Source of the DNA: Colwellia sp. 1_MG-2023
GTDB taxonomy: Bacteria; Pseudomonadota; Gammaproteobacteria; Enterobacterales; Alteromonadaceae
Assembly: GCF_030546755.1 (NCBI RefSeq)
Contig: NZ_JAUOPE010000002.1
Coordinates: 1 to 64,000, forward strand
Direction of reading: 5' to 3'
DNA length: 64,000 nt
Position numbers and translations under genes: made by a program. The notes under the pieces are model-generated. The model had not been told where the DNA came from. It worked only from the letters and a program-made list of their open reading frames with translations, and searched no databases. Below are positions 27,285-36,106 of the stretch, in pieces; positions within the stretch are counted from its first letter, which is position 1; every line of letters starts with the position of its first letter.

Positions 27285-27976
27285 AACGGCTTTCCAATAA
27301 ATGTGTAACCAATGCCTCTGATGGTTTTTATGAACATAGGATCTGCGGCAGAATCATTCAGTTTTTGTCTTAGTCGACTGAGCAATATATCGACAGCGCG
27401 ACCATACAAGTCAACCTCTACGCCTTTTAAGGCACCCGTAATTTGTTCTCGGTTATAAACCTTGCCAGGATTGGTCGCCAGCGTATAAAGCAAGTGAAAC
27501 TCCATGCCGGACAAGTTGATCTCTTCACCGTTCACTTTAACTAATTGCTGTGCGGGAAAAATATCAAGGCTAGCAAACTGAATGTGTTCTTGTATTTTGA
27601 TTTCTTCCTTTTTACTCCTTGTTCGTCGAAGTAAGGCTTGTACTCTGGCTAACAGCTCTAATGGTTCAAAAGGCTTGGGTAAGTAATCATCAACACCAAT
27701 TTCGAAGCCATGTACTTTATCTTCTAACTTACCTCTAGCAGTTAACATAATGATAGGTAAGGTGTATTTTTTTCGGATCTGTTCACATAAAGTAAAGCCA
27801 TCTATTCTTGGCATCATTACATCCAACAGCAGTAATCGTGGTGCTTCTTTTTCTATTAGAGCCATCGCTAAAAGCGGATCATTGGCTACGACGAGCTCAC
27901 ATTGATGATTGTTGAAGAAAGCAGCTAAACTTTCCGTTAACTCTTCATCATCATCAATTATTAATATCTTTGTCAT
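27281..27976 (-). CDS. OmpR-family response regulator
   Basis: A receiver domain (MTKILIIDDDEELTESL; phospho-acceptor Asp in LLLLDVMMPRIDG; conserved Lys in YLPKPFEP) is followed by a winged-helix DNA-binding domain (SGMEFHLLYTLATNPGKV ... VDILLSRLRQKLND ... RGIGYTF). The start is uncertain: the frame is open to a GTG at 28030 and includes another Met at 28015, but the homologous region begins at 27976. It is the first gene of a two-gene operon with the CpxA/RstB-like kinase. Confidence 0.88.
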   Translation of the reverse strand: MTKILIIDDDEELTESLAAFFNNHQCELVVANDPLLAMALIEKEAPRLLLLDVMMPRIDGFTLCEQIRKKYTLPIIMLTARGKLEDKVHGFEIGVDDYLPKPFEPLELLARVQALLRRTRSKKEEIKIQEHIQFASLDIFPAQQLVKVNGEEINLSGMEFHLLYTLATNPGKVYNREQITGALKGVEVDLYGRAVDILLSRLRQKLNDSAADPMFIKTIRGIGYTFIGKPL

Positions 27977-28121
27977 AGTAGCTACTTGTGTATTGTTTAC
28001 GACATATTCTTTCATGAGAGAGTCAAACACAAACCTTTTATTGCAATTGTTACACTATGTTACCCAAGCCATTAGTGGAAGTGGGTATAATCGCTCCTAA
28101 TTACCAACAAGGGAGCATTTT

Positions 28122-28826
28122 ATGTCACTACTTAATAACAGTAACAAATCCATCGCGAGATTATTAGCATGTTTGATGCTTGTGCAAATGCTCTTGGGAA
28201 TAGTGTTAAATTTCTATTTCTTAAAACCTATTTTAAGATATGACGGCTCAGTAGGTACTCAAGAACTCATCTATATACTAGGAAGTGCAACCCTTGTGGC
28301 GCTTATTATTAGTTCACTTAATTTAGTATTTGGTTTGCTGTTGCCAAAAGACAGAGTGAGTAGACAAAGCGGCATGTTTATTACTCTTATTGTCTTGGCA
28401 GCAGTAGGAGTAGCACTTTCTACAGTTGAATATGCAAAACTGTCTGAATACGTAGTTTTTTTAACAGGTGGTTATTTAGATGCGGGGTCAAGTAGTGAGA
28501 CATTCGAACCACTGAAAAAGCTACTGGCGACAGGAAGAAACGAGGCGCACTTTTTTTCAATATTTATATCAAGTTTAAGCTTGTTGTTTTTCTATGGCTT
28601 GGTTTTAAGAGAAAAACTGTTGCCAACTTACCTTGCCAGTTTCGCAGTTTTCTCCGTAACACTTCAGTTGATTGCAGTTGGTCATACCTTTTTTGAATTA
28701 TCCATTCCAACATTGATTCAAGCACCTATTGCTCTAACTCAACTTATTGTGCCGATTTATCTTTTAGTGGCAGGGTTTAAATGTGACTCACACTTAGTTA
28801 ATAAACAGCTTGAAAAAGCCAGTTAA
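28122..28826 (+). CDS. Unrecognised polytopic membrane protein
   Basis: The 234-aa protein has about six transmembrane helices and no signature I can assign with confidence (DUF4386-like at best). It has a good ribosome binding site (AAGGGAG). It is followed 18 nt later by another small membrane-protein gene on the same strand, and the two probably form an operon. Confidence 0.65.
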   Translation: MSLLNNSNKSIARLLACLMLVQMLLGIVLNFYFLKPILRYDGSVGTQELIYILGSATLVALIISSLNLVFGLLLPKDRVSRQSGMFITLIVLAAVGVALSTVEYAKLSEYVVFLTGGYLDAGSSSETFEPLKKLLATGRNEAHFFSIFISSLSLLFFYGLVLREKLLPTYLASFAVFSVTLQLIAVGHTFFELSIPTLIQAPIALTQLIVPIYLLVAGFKCDSHLVNKQLEKAS

Positions 28827-28844
28827 TACTAGAGGAATCTCCCC

Positions 28845-29522
28845 ATGTTTTTATCGTTTTTTTTAGTGTTTCATATATGTGCGGGTGCAATCGCTCTGTT
28901 AACTGGGTACTCAGTGATTGTTGCAAAAAAAGGACAGATGACACATAAGTACTTAGGTCGAGTTTATGTCGAAGCAATGTTAGCACTTGGGCTTACTGGT
29001 ACATATATAGCGATTATAAAAGAAATACCGCTTTCGATGCTCAATGGTTTAGTACTTTGCTACTTAGTGTTGTCTTCAATAAACACGATTTTGCAACCAC
29101 CTAAGCAAACCAATGCATTGGATAAGCTGCTGTTTATGTTTGTCATTCTGATTACGATTGGATTTGGTTGGTATTCTTATTTAATCAACCAGATAGAGAG
29201 CAAAGAGCTAGGTGGTTTTGGCATTGAAGCTTATATCGTTTTCGGCAGTGTCATGGCTTTATGCTGCATCGGTGATTGTCGTTATCTACTACGTGGTGGA
29301 TTAAGTGGAAATAGCAGATTAGTTAGACATTTATGGCGCATGTTTTTCCCCTTGTTAATGTCGACAGCAGCATTCTTTCTTGGCCAAGCCAAGCACTTAC
29401 CTGAGTTTATACAACGAACAGAGCTTCTATTACTGCCAGTTATTCTGGTTGTACTTACAACGATTTACTGGGTAATTAAAATGAGATTCAAACTAATTAA
29501 AATTAATTCAAAAACATTGTGA
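28845..29522 (+). CDS. DUF2306-like membrane protein
   Basis: The 225-aa protein has about seven hydrophobic helices. The N-terminal FHICAGAIALLTGYSVI, then KGQMTHKYLGRVYVEAML, resembles the DUF2306 family, in which conserved His residues sit in membrane helices; function unknown. A second His (RHLWRMFFPLL) lies near residue 165. It probably forms an operon with the preceding membrane protein. The TGA stop lies inside the first copy of the dispersed 40-bp repeat. Confidence 0.65.
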   Translation: MFLSFFLVFHICAGAIALLTGYSVIVAKKGQMTHKYLGRVYVEAMLALGLTGTYIAIIKEIPLSMLNGLVLCYLVLSSINTILQPPKQTNALDKLLFMFVILITIGFGWYSYLINQIESKELGGFGIEAYIVFGSVMALCCIGDCRYLLRGGLSGNSRLVRHLWRMFFPLLMSTAAFFLGQAKHLPEFIQRTELLLLPVILVVLTTIYWVIKMRFKLIKINSKTL

Positions 29523-29554
29523 GAATTATTTTAACACTGCGAATCATTAGTTAA
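29516..29554 (+). repeat. Dispersed intergenic repeat, copy A
   Basis: It begins ATTGTGAGAATTATTTT and ends CTGCGAATCATTAG, overlapping the stop codon of the upstream gene. ATTATTTT (29525-29532) can pair with AAAATAAT (29612-29619). Related copies lie at 32852, 33940 and 38169. The downstream ~100 bp also resemble those after copy B. Confidence 0.7.
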
Positions 29555-29783
29555 TAAGTCTTGCTCTGCTACTTATGTCTATGACGCGCTCTAATGTACT
29601 AGGCTGAGAGCAAAATAATATTTTTTATCTGGGTAATACTTGATGAACGGTTTATTCATACAACCAAGGACTACAAATTGAAATTAGAACAAACTGAATC
29701 TTACACTAAATATACCAACTATTTATTCGCTGGGCATTAGGTTAGAAAGGTAACTTTGTTGGATTAAGGATTAGAAGCCAGCT

Positions 29784-30578
29784 ATGAAAATAATAACAAG
29801 TAAATGGAAGTTTAAGTTTATTCCTTTCATCTTATTGTTTTTTTGTCTACAGCCTCCATTAGCTAATTCGGCAAAAAATACAGAAATTGTAAAGTTGAGT
29901 ATTGCTTCGATAGACTGGTGCCCTCAGATCTGTCCTAAAGAGGTCAATAAGGGCTACGTGCAAGATATCGTAGAACTCATATATGCTAGTGAAAAATATC
30001 AATTAGAAATTCATAGCATGCCATGGTCACGTGCAATTAAAATGGTTGATGAAGGGAAATATGATGCACTGTTAGCACCCGCAAAAGATGAGGCACCAAC
30101 TTTAATTTACCCGAGTATACCTATTGGTAAACAGCAAATGTGTTTCTTTGTCTCCAATGCGAGTAACTGGCTTTATAAAGGACCTAAATCATTATCTTCG
30201 CTGTCGATAGGTGTAGCTCAAGATACGTCTTTGGAAGAATTGAATGAATTTCAAGCCTCAAATGAAAAACAATTTCAATATTTACCTTACCTCGATAGAT
30301 ATGTTTACCAAAGTGCAATGATGCTGCTCAAAGGTCGTATTGATACTTTTTTATTTACGAGAAACACCACCTTGTTTGAATTAAAGCAAACCAATCTGGA
30401 TAACCAAATTCGTGAGGCCGGTTGTTTAAATAAAAGTAATATCTATATTGCGTTTACACCTTCGCTTGAAAAGTCGCTAAAAGTCATGTCGTTGATAAAA
30501 TTTTTTGAACAAGAAATGACTAAATACAATGTAAATGGAGATGTTGACAAAATCATGAGTAAGTACGGCATTAAGTAA
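29784..30578 (+). CDS. Periplasmic solute-binding protein (SBP_bac_3-like)
   Basis: The 264-aa exported protein (signal peptide 1-29) opens IASIDWCPQICPKEVNKGYVQDIVELIY, with YDALLAPAKDEAPTLIYPS and a conserved GRIDTFLFT segment, the pattern of family-3 binding proteins used as stand-alone sensors or detoxifiers in Alteromonadales. No transporter permease is nearby. The ligand is not predictable. Confidence 0.75.
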   Translation: MKIITSKWKFKFIPFILLFFCLQPPLANSAKNTEIVKLSIASIDWCPQICPKEVNKGYVQDIVELIYASEKYQLEIHSMPWSRAIKMVDEGKYDALLAPAKDEAPTLIYPSIPIGKQQMCFFVSNASNWLYKGPKSLSSLSIGVAQDTSLEELNEFQASNEKQFQYLPYLDRYVYQSAMMLLKGRIDTFLFTRNTTLFELKQTNLDNQIREAGCLNKSNIYIAFTPSLEKSLKVMSLIKFFEQEMTKYNVNGDVDKIMSKYGIK

Positions 30579-30591
30579 CTTTGCAAAATAA

Positions 30592-30690
30592 GATTTAGCC
30601 AGTTAATAAGTTCCAATTAGAATGGAATTTGTGTGTTAGTTTCATATTTAGAACTAATAATATATAGGTTGTGGCTGGACTAGCTAAATC
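30592..30690. repeat. Long imperfect palindrome in intergenic region
   Basis: GATTTAGC and GCTAAATC (30592-30599, 30683-30690) are perfect outer arms. Between them, GTTC (near 30611) and GAAC (near 30638) form a second inner pairing. The whole could fold as a ~100-nt bulged hairpin between two unrelated single-gene units. Confidence 0.5.
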
Positions 30691-30764
30691 ATGCAGACGT
30701 AAATGGCTATGCATTTTTCTGAAGAAGCAACTTTTATATCGGATTTAAAAGCAGGAGGAAACAC

Positions 30765-31541
30765 TTGGATTATATTGAAGTAAATAAGGATACATGGAAC
30801 AGAAGAGCGGAAATTCATCTCAAATCTAAGTTTTATGATGTTGAAGGCTTCATTCAAGGTAAAACTTCACTTAATGAAATAGAACTCAATGAAGTTGGAA
30901 GTGTCGCTGGCAAGTCTTTGCTGCATTTACAGTGTCATTTTGGTTTAGATTCATTGTCTTGGGCTCAACTAGGGGCAAAAGTAACAGGTGTCGATTTTTC
31001 TTCAAAAGCAATAAATAGTGCACGTAAGTTGGCAGAAAAAACTGGATTAGACGCACAATTCATTTGCGCAGATCTCTATGAATTTTCTCAGAGAAACAAT
31101 TCACAATTCGATATTGTATTTACCTCATACGGTGTACTTTGTTGGTTACCTGATTTAGACAAATGGGCCAGTTTAATAGCGAACAGCCTAAAATCGGGAG
31201 GGGTATTTTATATTGTTGAGTTTCATCCTTTTTTTGATGTTATCTCTGGTTATTCTTACTTTCCAAATGCAATCCCCGATGTTGAAGAAGAGAATACTTA
31301 TACCGAAAATGATGATGGTGATAAATTAACTGTAATTACCTGGCCACATCCGTTAACCGAAGTCATAAATGCACTCATTAATGCAGGCTTGATTATTGAG
31401 CAGTTTAACGAATATCCATATAGCCCTTATAACTGTTTTGAAAATATGGAAGAGCTAGAAAAAGGAAAGTTTTCACTTAACCATAGTGGAGTATGGGTCC
31501 CTCTAGTCTACTCTATTAAGGCATGTAAACCAGCACCGTAA
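30765..31541 (+). CDS. Class I SAM-dependent methyltransferase
   Basis: The 258-aa protein has the Rossmann methyltransferase motifs: motif I LLHLQCHFGLDSLSWAQLGA (about 48-67), the acidic VTGVDFSSKAI, CADLYEF, and motif IV FDIVFTSYGVLCWLPDL. The start is TTG with a strong AGGAGG seven bases upstream. The substrate is unknown; members of this subgroup are often annotated as generic class I methyltransferases in marine gammaproteobacteria. Confidence 0.82.
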   Translation: MDYIEVNKDTWNRRAEIHLKSKFYDVEGFIQGKTSLNEIELNEVGSVAGKSLLHLQCHFGLDSLSWAQLGAKVTGVDFSSKAINSARKLAEKTGLDAQFICADLYEFSQRNNSQFDIVFTSYGVLCWLPDLDKWASLIANSLKSGGVFYIVEFHPFFDVISGYSYFPNAIPDVEEENTYTENDDGDKLTVITWPHPLTEVINALINAGLIIEQFNEYPYSPYNCFENMEELEKGKFSLNHSGVWVPLVYSIKACKPAP

Positions 31542-31583
31542 CAGATATGATCATCATAGCCACTAAAGCTAAGGAGCTCTAAG

Positions 31584-32603
31584 GTGAAAAAATTTAAGCT
31601 AGCGGCTATACGTATTATCACTGCCGCCATTTTAACCACAATTAGCATTTATGTGTTCGCGCCTTGGGAATTCGGGCTCTATTACCTAAAATCGACACCA
31701 GATACGATAGAGCAAGAGCTAGCGAATGCTGTAGACGAACGATTAGATGGAATTATCGTATACGTTGATAGAAACGGCGAGCCGCCTGAATACTATGCCG
31801 AAGGTTATCACAATCGCGATGCTAAAACGCCTGCTGACCCCCAAGCATTGTTTAAAATAGCAAGTATTGCAAAGCTTTATGATGCGTCGGCAATAGTAAA
31901 ACTTGTAGCTAACAAAACGCTGTCATTGGAAAAAACGCTTGTTGACTATATGCCAGAGTTAAGCGAACGTATCCAATACGCCGACAAAATTACACTTCGC
32001 ATGATGATTCAACACCGAAGTGGCATTCCGAATTTTACTGATGTTCAAGGATTTGACTGGAGCAAATCAAACATCGATGGTTTAGCGTTGATTCTTGATA
32101 AGCCAGCTGACTTTAAGCCAGACACTGACTACAGCTACTCAAATACAAATTACCTACTGTTGCATAAGATCATGACAAAAATGCTTGGTTACGACTACGG
32201 GCAATTTATAAAGCAAGAAATGTTATTTCCCTTGGGTATTGCGGATACTTTTATGTCGGTAAATGAGGTTAACCAAGACAGGATGATGAGTGGTTATTAC
32301 ATTGGATATCCAGATGATTTCAAATATCTAGACCAAGGTATGGTCGCATCAGCAGAAGCCGTAGGGAAATTTATTAGGGTGCTCAATGACGGTTCCTTGT
32401 TTACCGAAGATGAAGCCGAGATTTATAAAGGGCTTTATGAGTATCAGCACGATGGCTGGGTATTAGGTTACTGGAGTCGTGCCCGCTATTATGCCGATAT
32501 TGACACCGTTGTTGTTCAGTTTGTTAATACAACTGGTGATGACACTTTGCTTCTTTCTCAAATCGTTCACAATCGAATTATTGATATCATACGCAAAAGG
32601 TAA
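31584..32603 (+). CDS. Serine hydrolase of the beta-lactamase/PBP-like family
   Basis: The 339-aa protein has an N-terminal membrane anchor or signal (about 8-28). It carries the SxxK nucleophile motif in FKIASIAKLYDA (about 90-101) and YSN-type motif in YSYSNTNYLLLH (about 191-202). The third motif (usually HxG or KTG) is not recognisable; the corresponding region reads WVLGYWSRARYYADID. It may be an esterase or peptidase rather than an antibiotic-resistance enzyme. The start is GTG after an AAGGAG. It lies 42 nt downstream of the methyltransferase gene. Confidence 0.75.
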   Translation: MKKFKLAAIRIITAAILTTISIYVFAPWEFGLYYLKSTPDTIEQELANAVDERLDGIIVYVDRNGEPPEYYAEGYHNRDAKTPADPQALFKIASIAKLYDASAIVKLVANKTLSLEKTLVDYMPELSERIQYADKITLRMMIQHRSGIPNFTDVQGFDWSKSNIDGLALILDKPADFKPDTDYSYSNTNYLLLHKIMTKMLGYDYGQFIKQEMLFPLGIADTFMSVNEVNQDRMMSGYYIGYPDDFKYLDQGMVASAEAVGKFIRVLNDGSLFTEDEAEIYKGLYEYQHDGWVLGYWSRARYYADIDTVVVQFVNTTGDDTLLLSQIVHNRIIDIIRKR

Positions 32604-32922
32604 AGCACCCGAGTAAAATTTATAGTGTCACAATTATGAGAATTAGATACTTTCGATCAAAAGAGCTTTCCGAACTCGATCGCAGGGATCTGTGCACTAC
32701 ATATCAATCATTCCCCACCTTTTGAAATGCAACCTCTCTCTGTTAGAAAAAGTCAATTAAAAAACAATAAGTTAAATTGCTCACATGAAGCTAAAGATTT
32801 AACTGGTTCCATTTGGTGCTAGCGCAAATTTAGTCAATAAAATGATTTTATGCTGTGAGTTTTTTGTCATTGCTGCGATTCATTATTTTAGTTTTTAAAA
32901 TTTAGTTAATTTGGAAAGTTAA
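32604..32922. other. 319-bp intergenic region with a diverged repeat copy
   Basis: No ORF with coding character is seen. It contains copy E of the dispersed repeat (32852-32890) and presumably the promoter of the following hydrolase. Confidence 0.6.
32852..32890 (+). repeat. Dispersed intergenic repeat, copy E (diverged)
   Basis: GCTGTGAGTTTTTTGTCATT, then CTGCGATTCATTA, matches the same two conserved blocks as copies A-C at the same spacing. Confidence 0.5.
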
Positions 32923-33930
32923 ATGAAAAAAAATTATCGCAAGATTTTAGTTATTACATTCGCTTTGTTGAGTGCTTTTTTTGGTGGTTCTTACCTGTTG
33001 GTAAATTCGGACTCTCCGACATTTAAAGCGTCGACTAATATGACAATGACTGCAAAGGAGCTCCAAGATTTAGGATTTGAACAACCTTATAGTTTTCGAG
33101 AACATGTATTTTCATTAGTAGATGGAGGTCAAATATATGCGAGAAGATTTGGCGAAGAATCTTCGAATTTGACCATTTTGGTTATTCATGGAGTTTTGTC
33201 AGATGGGTTTACATACAACAAATTCTCAGGTCTTCTGAATGAGGCAACTCTAGCGGAAGTCGTTACGGTGGATTTACGTGGGCATGGACTTTCTTCTGGA
33301 ACTAAAGGGCATATTGATTATATCGACCAATATGCGGATGACGTAAATGACATTATCGAAGCAATAAAACAAGAAAAGCCAGAAGGAAAAGTCATTGTAG
33401 CGGGTCATTCAATGGGCGCTGGCATTACGTTGAGAAATGCAATAAAAAATGAACCCAAATGGGATGCCTTGTTAATGATTGCACCTTTATTGGGTCAGGA
33501 CTCTCCTACTCTAAATAAGGCATCAGCTTCTAGCGAAGAAGCATTTATGAAAGTTCATTTGCAGAGAATTATCGGCTTGGCACTGTTAAACACTGTGGGT
33601 ATTAGTACTTGGAATGACTTGCCTGTACTTTTTTTCAACGTACCTAAAGAGTCTCCTTTATCTACCTATAGTTTTAACGCAAGTGCAAGTATGTCCCCTG
33701 AAAGTCATGAATTAGGCTTACAAGCCATCAAGGTCCCTTTTTTTACCGTGGTAGGCAATCAAGACGAAGCCTTTAACACAAGTGCATTCGAAGCCACATT
33801 AGAACCCTATCAAAATGGCGACTTGAAAATAGTTGATGGCGAAACTCACAATGGCATTAGACACAACCAAGAAACGATGCTGGCAATTAAAAACTGGTTA
33901 GTTGAACAAGGGTTATTGGTAAAAAATTAA
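32923..33930 (+). CDS. Alpha/beta hydrolase (monoacylglycerol-lipase-like)
   Basis: The 335-aa protein has an N-terminal membrane anchor (about 8-27). The oxyanion-hole motif VIHGVLSDGF (about 88-97) precedes DLRGHGLSSG and the nucleophile elbow GHSMGAG (about 162-168). Probable acid and base are Asp of GNQDEAF and His of GETHNGIRH near the C-terminus. This matches the hydrolase_4 (lysophospholipase/monoacylglycerol lipase) family. The substrate is unknown. Confidence 0.82.
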   Translation: MKKNYRKILVITFALLSAFFGGSYLLVNSDSPTFKASTNMTMTAKELQDLGFEQPYSFREHVFSLVDGGQIYARRFGEESSNLTILVIHGVLSDGFTYNKFSGLLNEATLAEVVTVDLRGHGLSSGTKGHIDYIDQYADDVNDIIEAIKQEKPEGKVIVAGHSMGAGITLRNAIKNEPKWDALLMIAPLLGQDSPTLNKASASSEEAFMKVHLQRIIGLALLNTVGISTWNDLPVLFFNVPKESPLSTYSFNASASMSPESHELGLQAIKVPFFTVVGNQDEAFNTSAFEATLEPYQNGDLKIVDGETHNGIRHNQETMLAIKNWLVEQGLLVKN

Positions 33931-33939
33931 TTTGATAAA

Positions 33940-33979
33940 ATTGTGAGATTTATTTTGTAGCTGCGAATAATTAGGTAAA
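33940..33979 (+). repeat. Dispersed intergenic repeat, copy B
   Basis: ATTGTGAGATTTATTTTGTA followed by CTGCGAATAATTAGGTAAA, 10 bp after the hydrolase stop. TTATTTT here can pair with AAAATAA near 34040, and GTAGC (33957-33961) with GCTAC (34018-34022), giving a bulged hairpin of ~90 nt. Confidence 0.7.
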
Positions 33980-34116
33980 CAGGTTTTGTTAGCGACTACT
34001 TAGTGGCTATGATTAGGTGCTACTGCGTTGCGATTTATAAAATAATGTCAACTCAGGCACACCAAGAATTGAAATTATTTTCAGTTAGCAAACCATTTAC
34101 ACAAGGTTATTTATAA

Positions 34117-34632
34117 GTGCAATTTTTAAAAAAGAGTGAAATGAGCGGTGATAAGCATGAGCTGTATCTAGAAATCATAGAAAAGCATAAAGGCATTATT
34201 TTCAAAATCACTCGCTCTTACTGCAAAAATGAGTTTGATAGAGAAGACTTAACTCAAGAAATTCTCGCTCAAATTTGGCGATCTTTAGATACTTACGATG
34301 ACGCTTTTAAAATTACCACATGGATGTATCGCGTGGCACTCAATGTTGCAATTTCATTTTACAGAAAGGATAAATCAGCCGCCTACAAGCATACTGAAAT
34401 GGAAGACAAACTACTCAGTTACGACATGGAGCGAGAGAGTGAAAATGAACAGAGTTTGATTGAACTATATGAGTTTATTAACGAACTGAACGATATAGAT
34501 AAGGCGGTATTATTGATGTACTTAGAAGGCGAAAATCAGTCTGAAATTGCCGCCAATTTAAATATCACAGTTTCAAATGTTTCAACCAAAATTAGTCGAA
34601 TCAAACAGAAACTAAAGCAAAGAGGTAATTAG
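34117..34632 (+). CDS. ECF-type RNA polymerase sigma factor
   Basis: The 171-aa protein has sigma region 2 (HKGIIFKITRSYCKNEFDREDLTQEILAQIWRSL ... KITTWMYRVALNVAISFYRK) and region 4 (INELNDIDKAVLLMYLEGENQSEIAANLNITVSNVSTKISRIKQKLK). There is no region 3 or 1.1, the ECF pattern. The start is GTG. The next gene begins 2 nt after its stop and encodes a membrane protein, the usual place of an anti-sigma factor. Confidence 0.9.
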   Translation: MQFLKKSEMSGDKHELYLEIIEKHKGIIFKITRSYCKNEFDREDLTQEILAQIWRSLDTYDDAFKITTWMYRVALNVAISFYRKDKSAAYKHTEMEDKLLSYDMERESENEQSLIELYEFINELNDIDKAVLLMYLEGENQSEIAANLNITVSNVSTKISRIKQKLKQRGN

Positions 34633-34634
34633 AT

Positions 34635-35288
34635 ATGAATTTAGAGCAAATGCAATCTATGTGGCAAGAACATAGTGAAAAGTTAGACGAGTGTATGAGC
34701 CTTAATAAAAAACTACTGCAAGAAAAGAAGATAGAAAGTAAAAAAAGTCAATTAAACAAGCTTTTAGCAACGAGAGCAGTTGAAGGTTTATTATTTTTTG
34801 TTATCGTCGTTTTACTGTGGAAATATATCGTTTCGTCATGGAGTTTTACAGCTCCTGTCGTATCAGCCTTTATATTAAATATATTTGCTATTGTCGGGTT
34901 AGCTGGGAATATTGGTCAAATAGCGCTGTTGAGTAAAGTAGACTTCTCCATGCCTGTTAAAAAAACGTTGACTGATCTTATTGCAGTCAGAACACACAAT
35001 TTGAATATTTTTAAGCTAATAATGCTATCCATTCCATTATATATGGCTTATGTATTTTTAGGTTATGACATAGTTTTTGGCGTTGACTTATTTTCACTTA
35101 TGTCTGTTGAAACAAAAATTGGATTTTCTGTTATGTCAATTACCTTTACCGGACTGGTTGTATTCTTAATAAGTAAGCTAAAACCAGAAAATAGAGATAA
35201 CAAGTTAATTGCTTGGCTTCATAAGGAAATATCAGGCCGCAGGTTAACGCATCTGTTAGACCAGTTCGACAATATGGAAAAAGACTAA
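34635..35288 (+). CDS. Membrane protein paired with the ECF sigma factor, possible anti-sigma
   Basis: The 217-aa protein has an N-terminal cytoplasmic segment of about 48 residues, rich in charged helices (QSMWQEHSEKLDECMSLNKK), then about four transmembrane helices (about 50-70, 78-100, 125-145, 157-177) and a basic tail. It has no recognisable zinc-binding HxxxCxxC anti-sigma motif, so an anti-sigma role rests only on the 2-nt spacing from the ECF gene. Confidence 0.6.
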   Translation: MNLEQMQSMWQEHSEKLDECMSLNKKLLQEKKIESKKSQLNKLLATRAVEGLLFFVIVVLLWKYIVSSWSFTAPVVSAFILNIFAIVGLAGNIGQIALLSKVDFSMPVKKTLTDLIAVRTHNLNIFKLIMLSIPLYMAYVFLGYDIVFGVDLFSLMSVETKIGFSVMSITFTGLVVFLISKLKPENRDNKLIAWLHKEISGRRLTHLLDQFDNMEKD

Positions 35289-35345
35289 GTGGTAGAAACG
35301 GGTTAGCTGATTAAATTTCAATATATATTATCAATGGAGGAAATT

Positions 35346-35429
35346 ATGAGTAGTTCAGTAATTGGGGGTGTGGTAGTTGTTCTTATCGTTGTGATAATTA
35401 CTATAGCAGCATCAAAACGTAAAAAATGA
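35346..35429 (+). CDS. 27-residue single-pass membrane peptide
   Basis: MSSSVIGGVVVVLIVVIITI is followed by AASKRKK and a stop: one hydrophobic helix ending in a positively charged tail. A near-perfect ribosome binding site (TGGAGG) ends 5 bases before the ATG. It lies 57 nt downstream of the ECF-associated membrane gene on the same strand. The combination of strong SD, clean helix and basic tail supports a real small protein. Function unknown. Confidence 0.6.
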   Translation: MSSSVIGGVVVVLIVVIITIAASKRKK

Positions 35430-35605
35430 TTCTTGTTATTCAGTTTTGCTGTTCAAAATTACTTAACAAGTAAATCAAAAAGGAGCACGCAAAGCTTGGC
35501 TTAACTCATGTATACCGTGGATTTTAGCCGAGTTTAAGTGCCCGTTATTTCGGCGTTGGTATGAATTTCGTTGACTTATATGGAATAGTGGGAGATTGGT
35601 AAATT

Positions 35606-36031
35606 TTGAATGAGAGTGTAATAAACTGGGTTGGTTTAACAATACAAGTATTCGGCCTATTGTTGGTGACGGTTGAGCTCTATTTACCTAAATTAGCGGA
35701 ACGTTTGAAAGTATTCTTTGAAACAATTCAATTTCGCTTCGTTGGTAGGCCCGCGACGAGACAAGACTGGCATGGGGTAGCCATTGGATTTTATATTGCT
35801 ATTTGGGTGATCTCTGTTGCTATAGTTTCAATTGTGGAACCTTCGATGAGTATCGTCGCCAACGTAGCATTTACAGTTTTTACTATATTCCTTGGCGTTG
35901 TGGCCTTTATTAGTAAGGTTTTTGTAAGACTTGGAATTGTTCTAGGTAGGGGAAATGCTATCGGAGGTGTAGGTCTTGTTTTAGCTTTAATCGGTTTTAC
36001 GATCGAAATATCTAAAATGGTGCTTACTTAA
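35606..36031 (+). CDS. Unrecognised small membrane protein
   Basis: The 141-aa protein has about four hydrophobic helices (about 8-25, 60-78, 88-108, 115-135). The start is TTG, preceded by GGGAGATTGG. No family is recognised. It follows the ECF cluster on the same strand and may be part of it. Confidence 0.5.
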   Translation: MNESVINWVGLTIQVFGLLLVTVELYLPKLAERLKVFFETIQFRFVGRPATRQDWHGVAIGFYIAIWVISVAIVSIVEPSMSIVANVAFTVFTIFLGVVAFISKVFVRLGIVLGRGNAIGGVGLVLALIGFTIEISKMVLT

Positions 36032-36106
36032 CCATAACCGCCAAAAAAAACTTACAGCGAATCATTACCTTCATTTGGTTTTCTTGCCAATCCCCAATAG
36101 GGCATA

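Noticed and set aside
31584-32603. Calling the serine hydrolase an antibiotic-resistance beta-lactamase
   Set aside because: Only SxxK and YSN are visible; the third active-site motif is not recognisable and the family has many esterases and peptidases.
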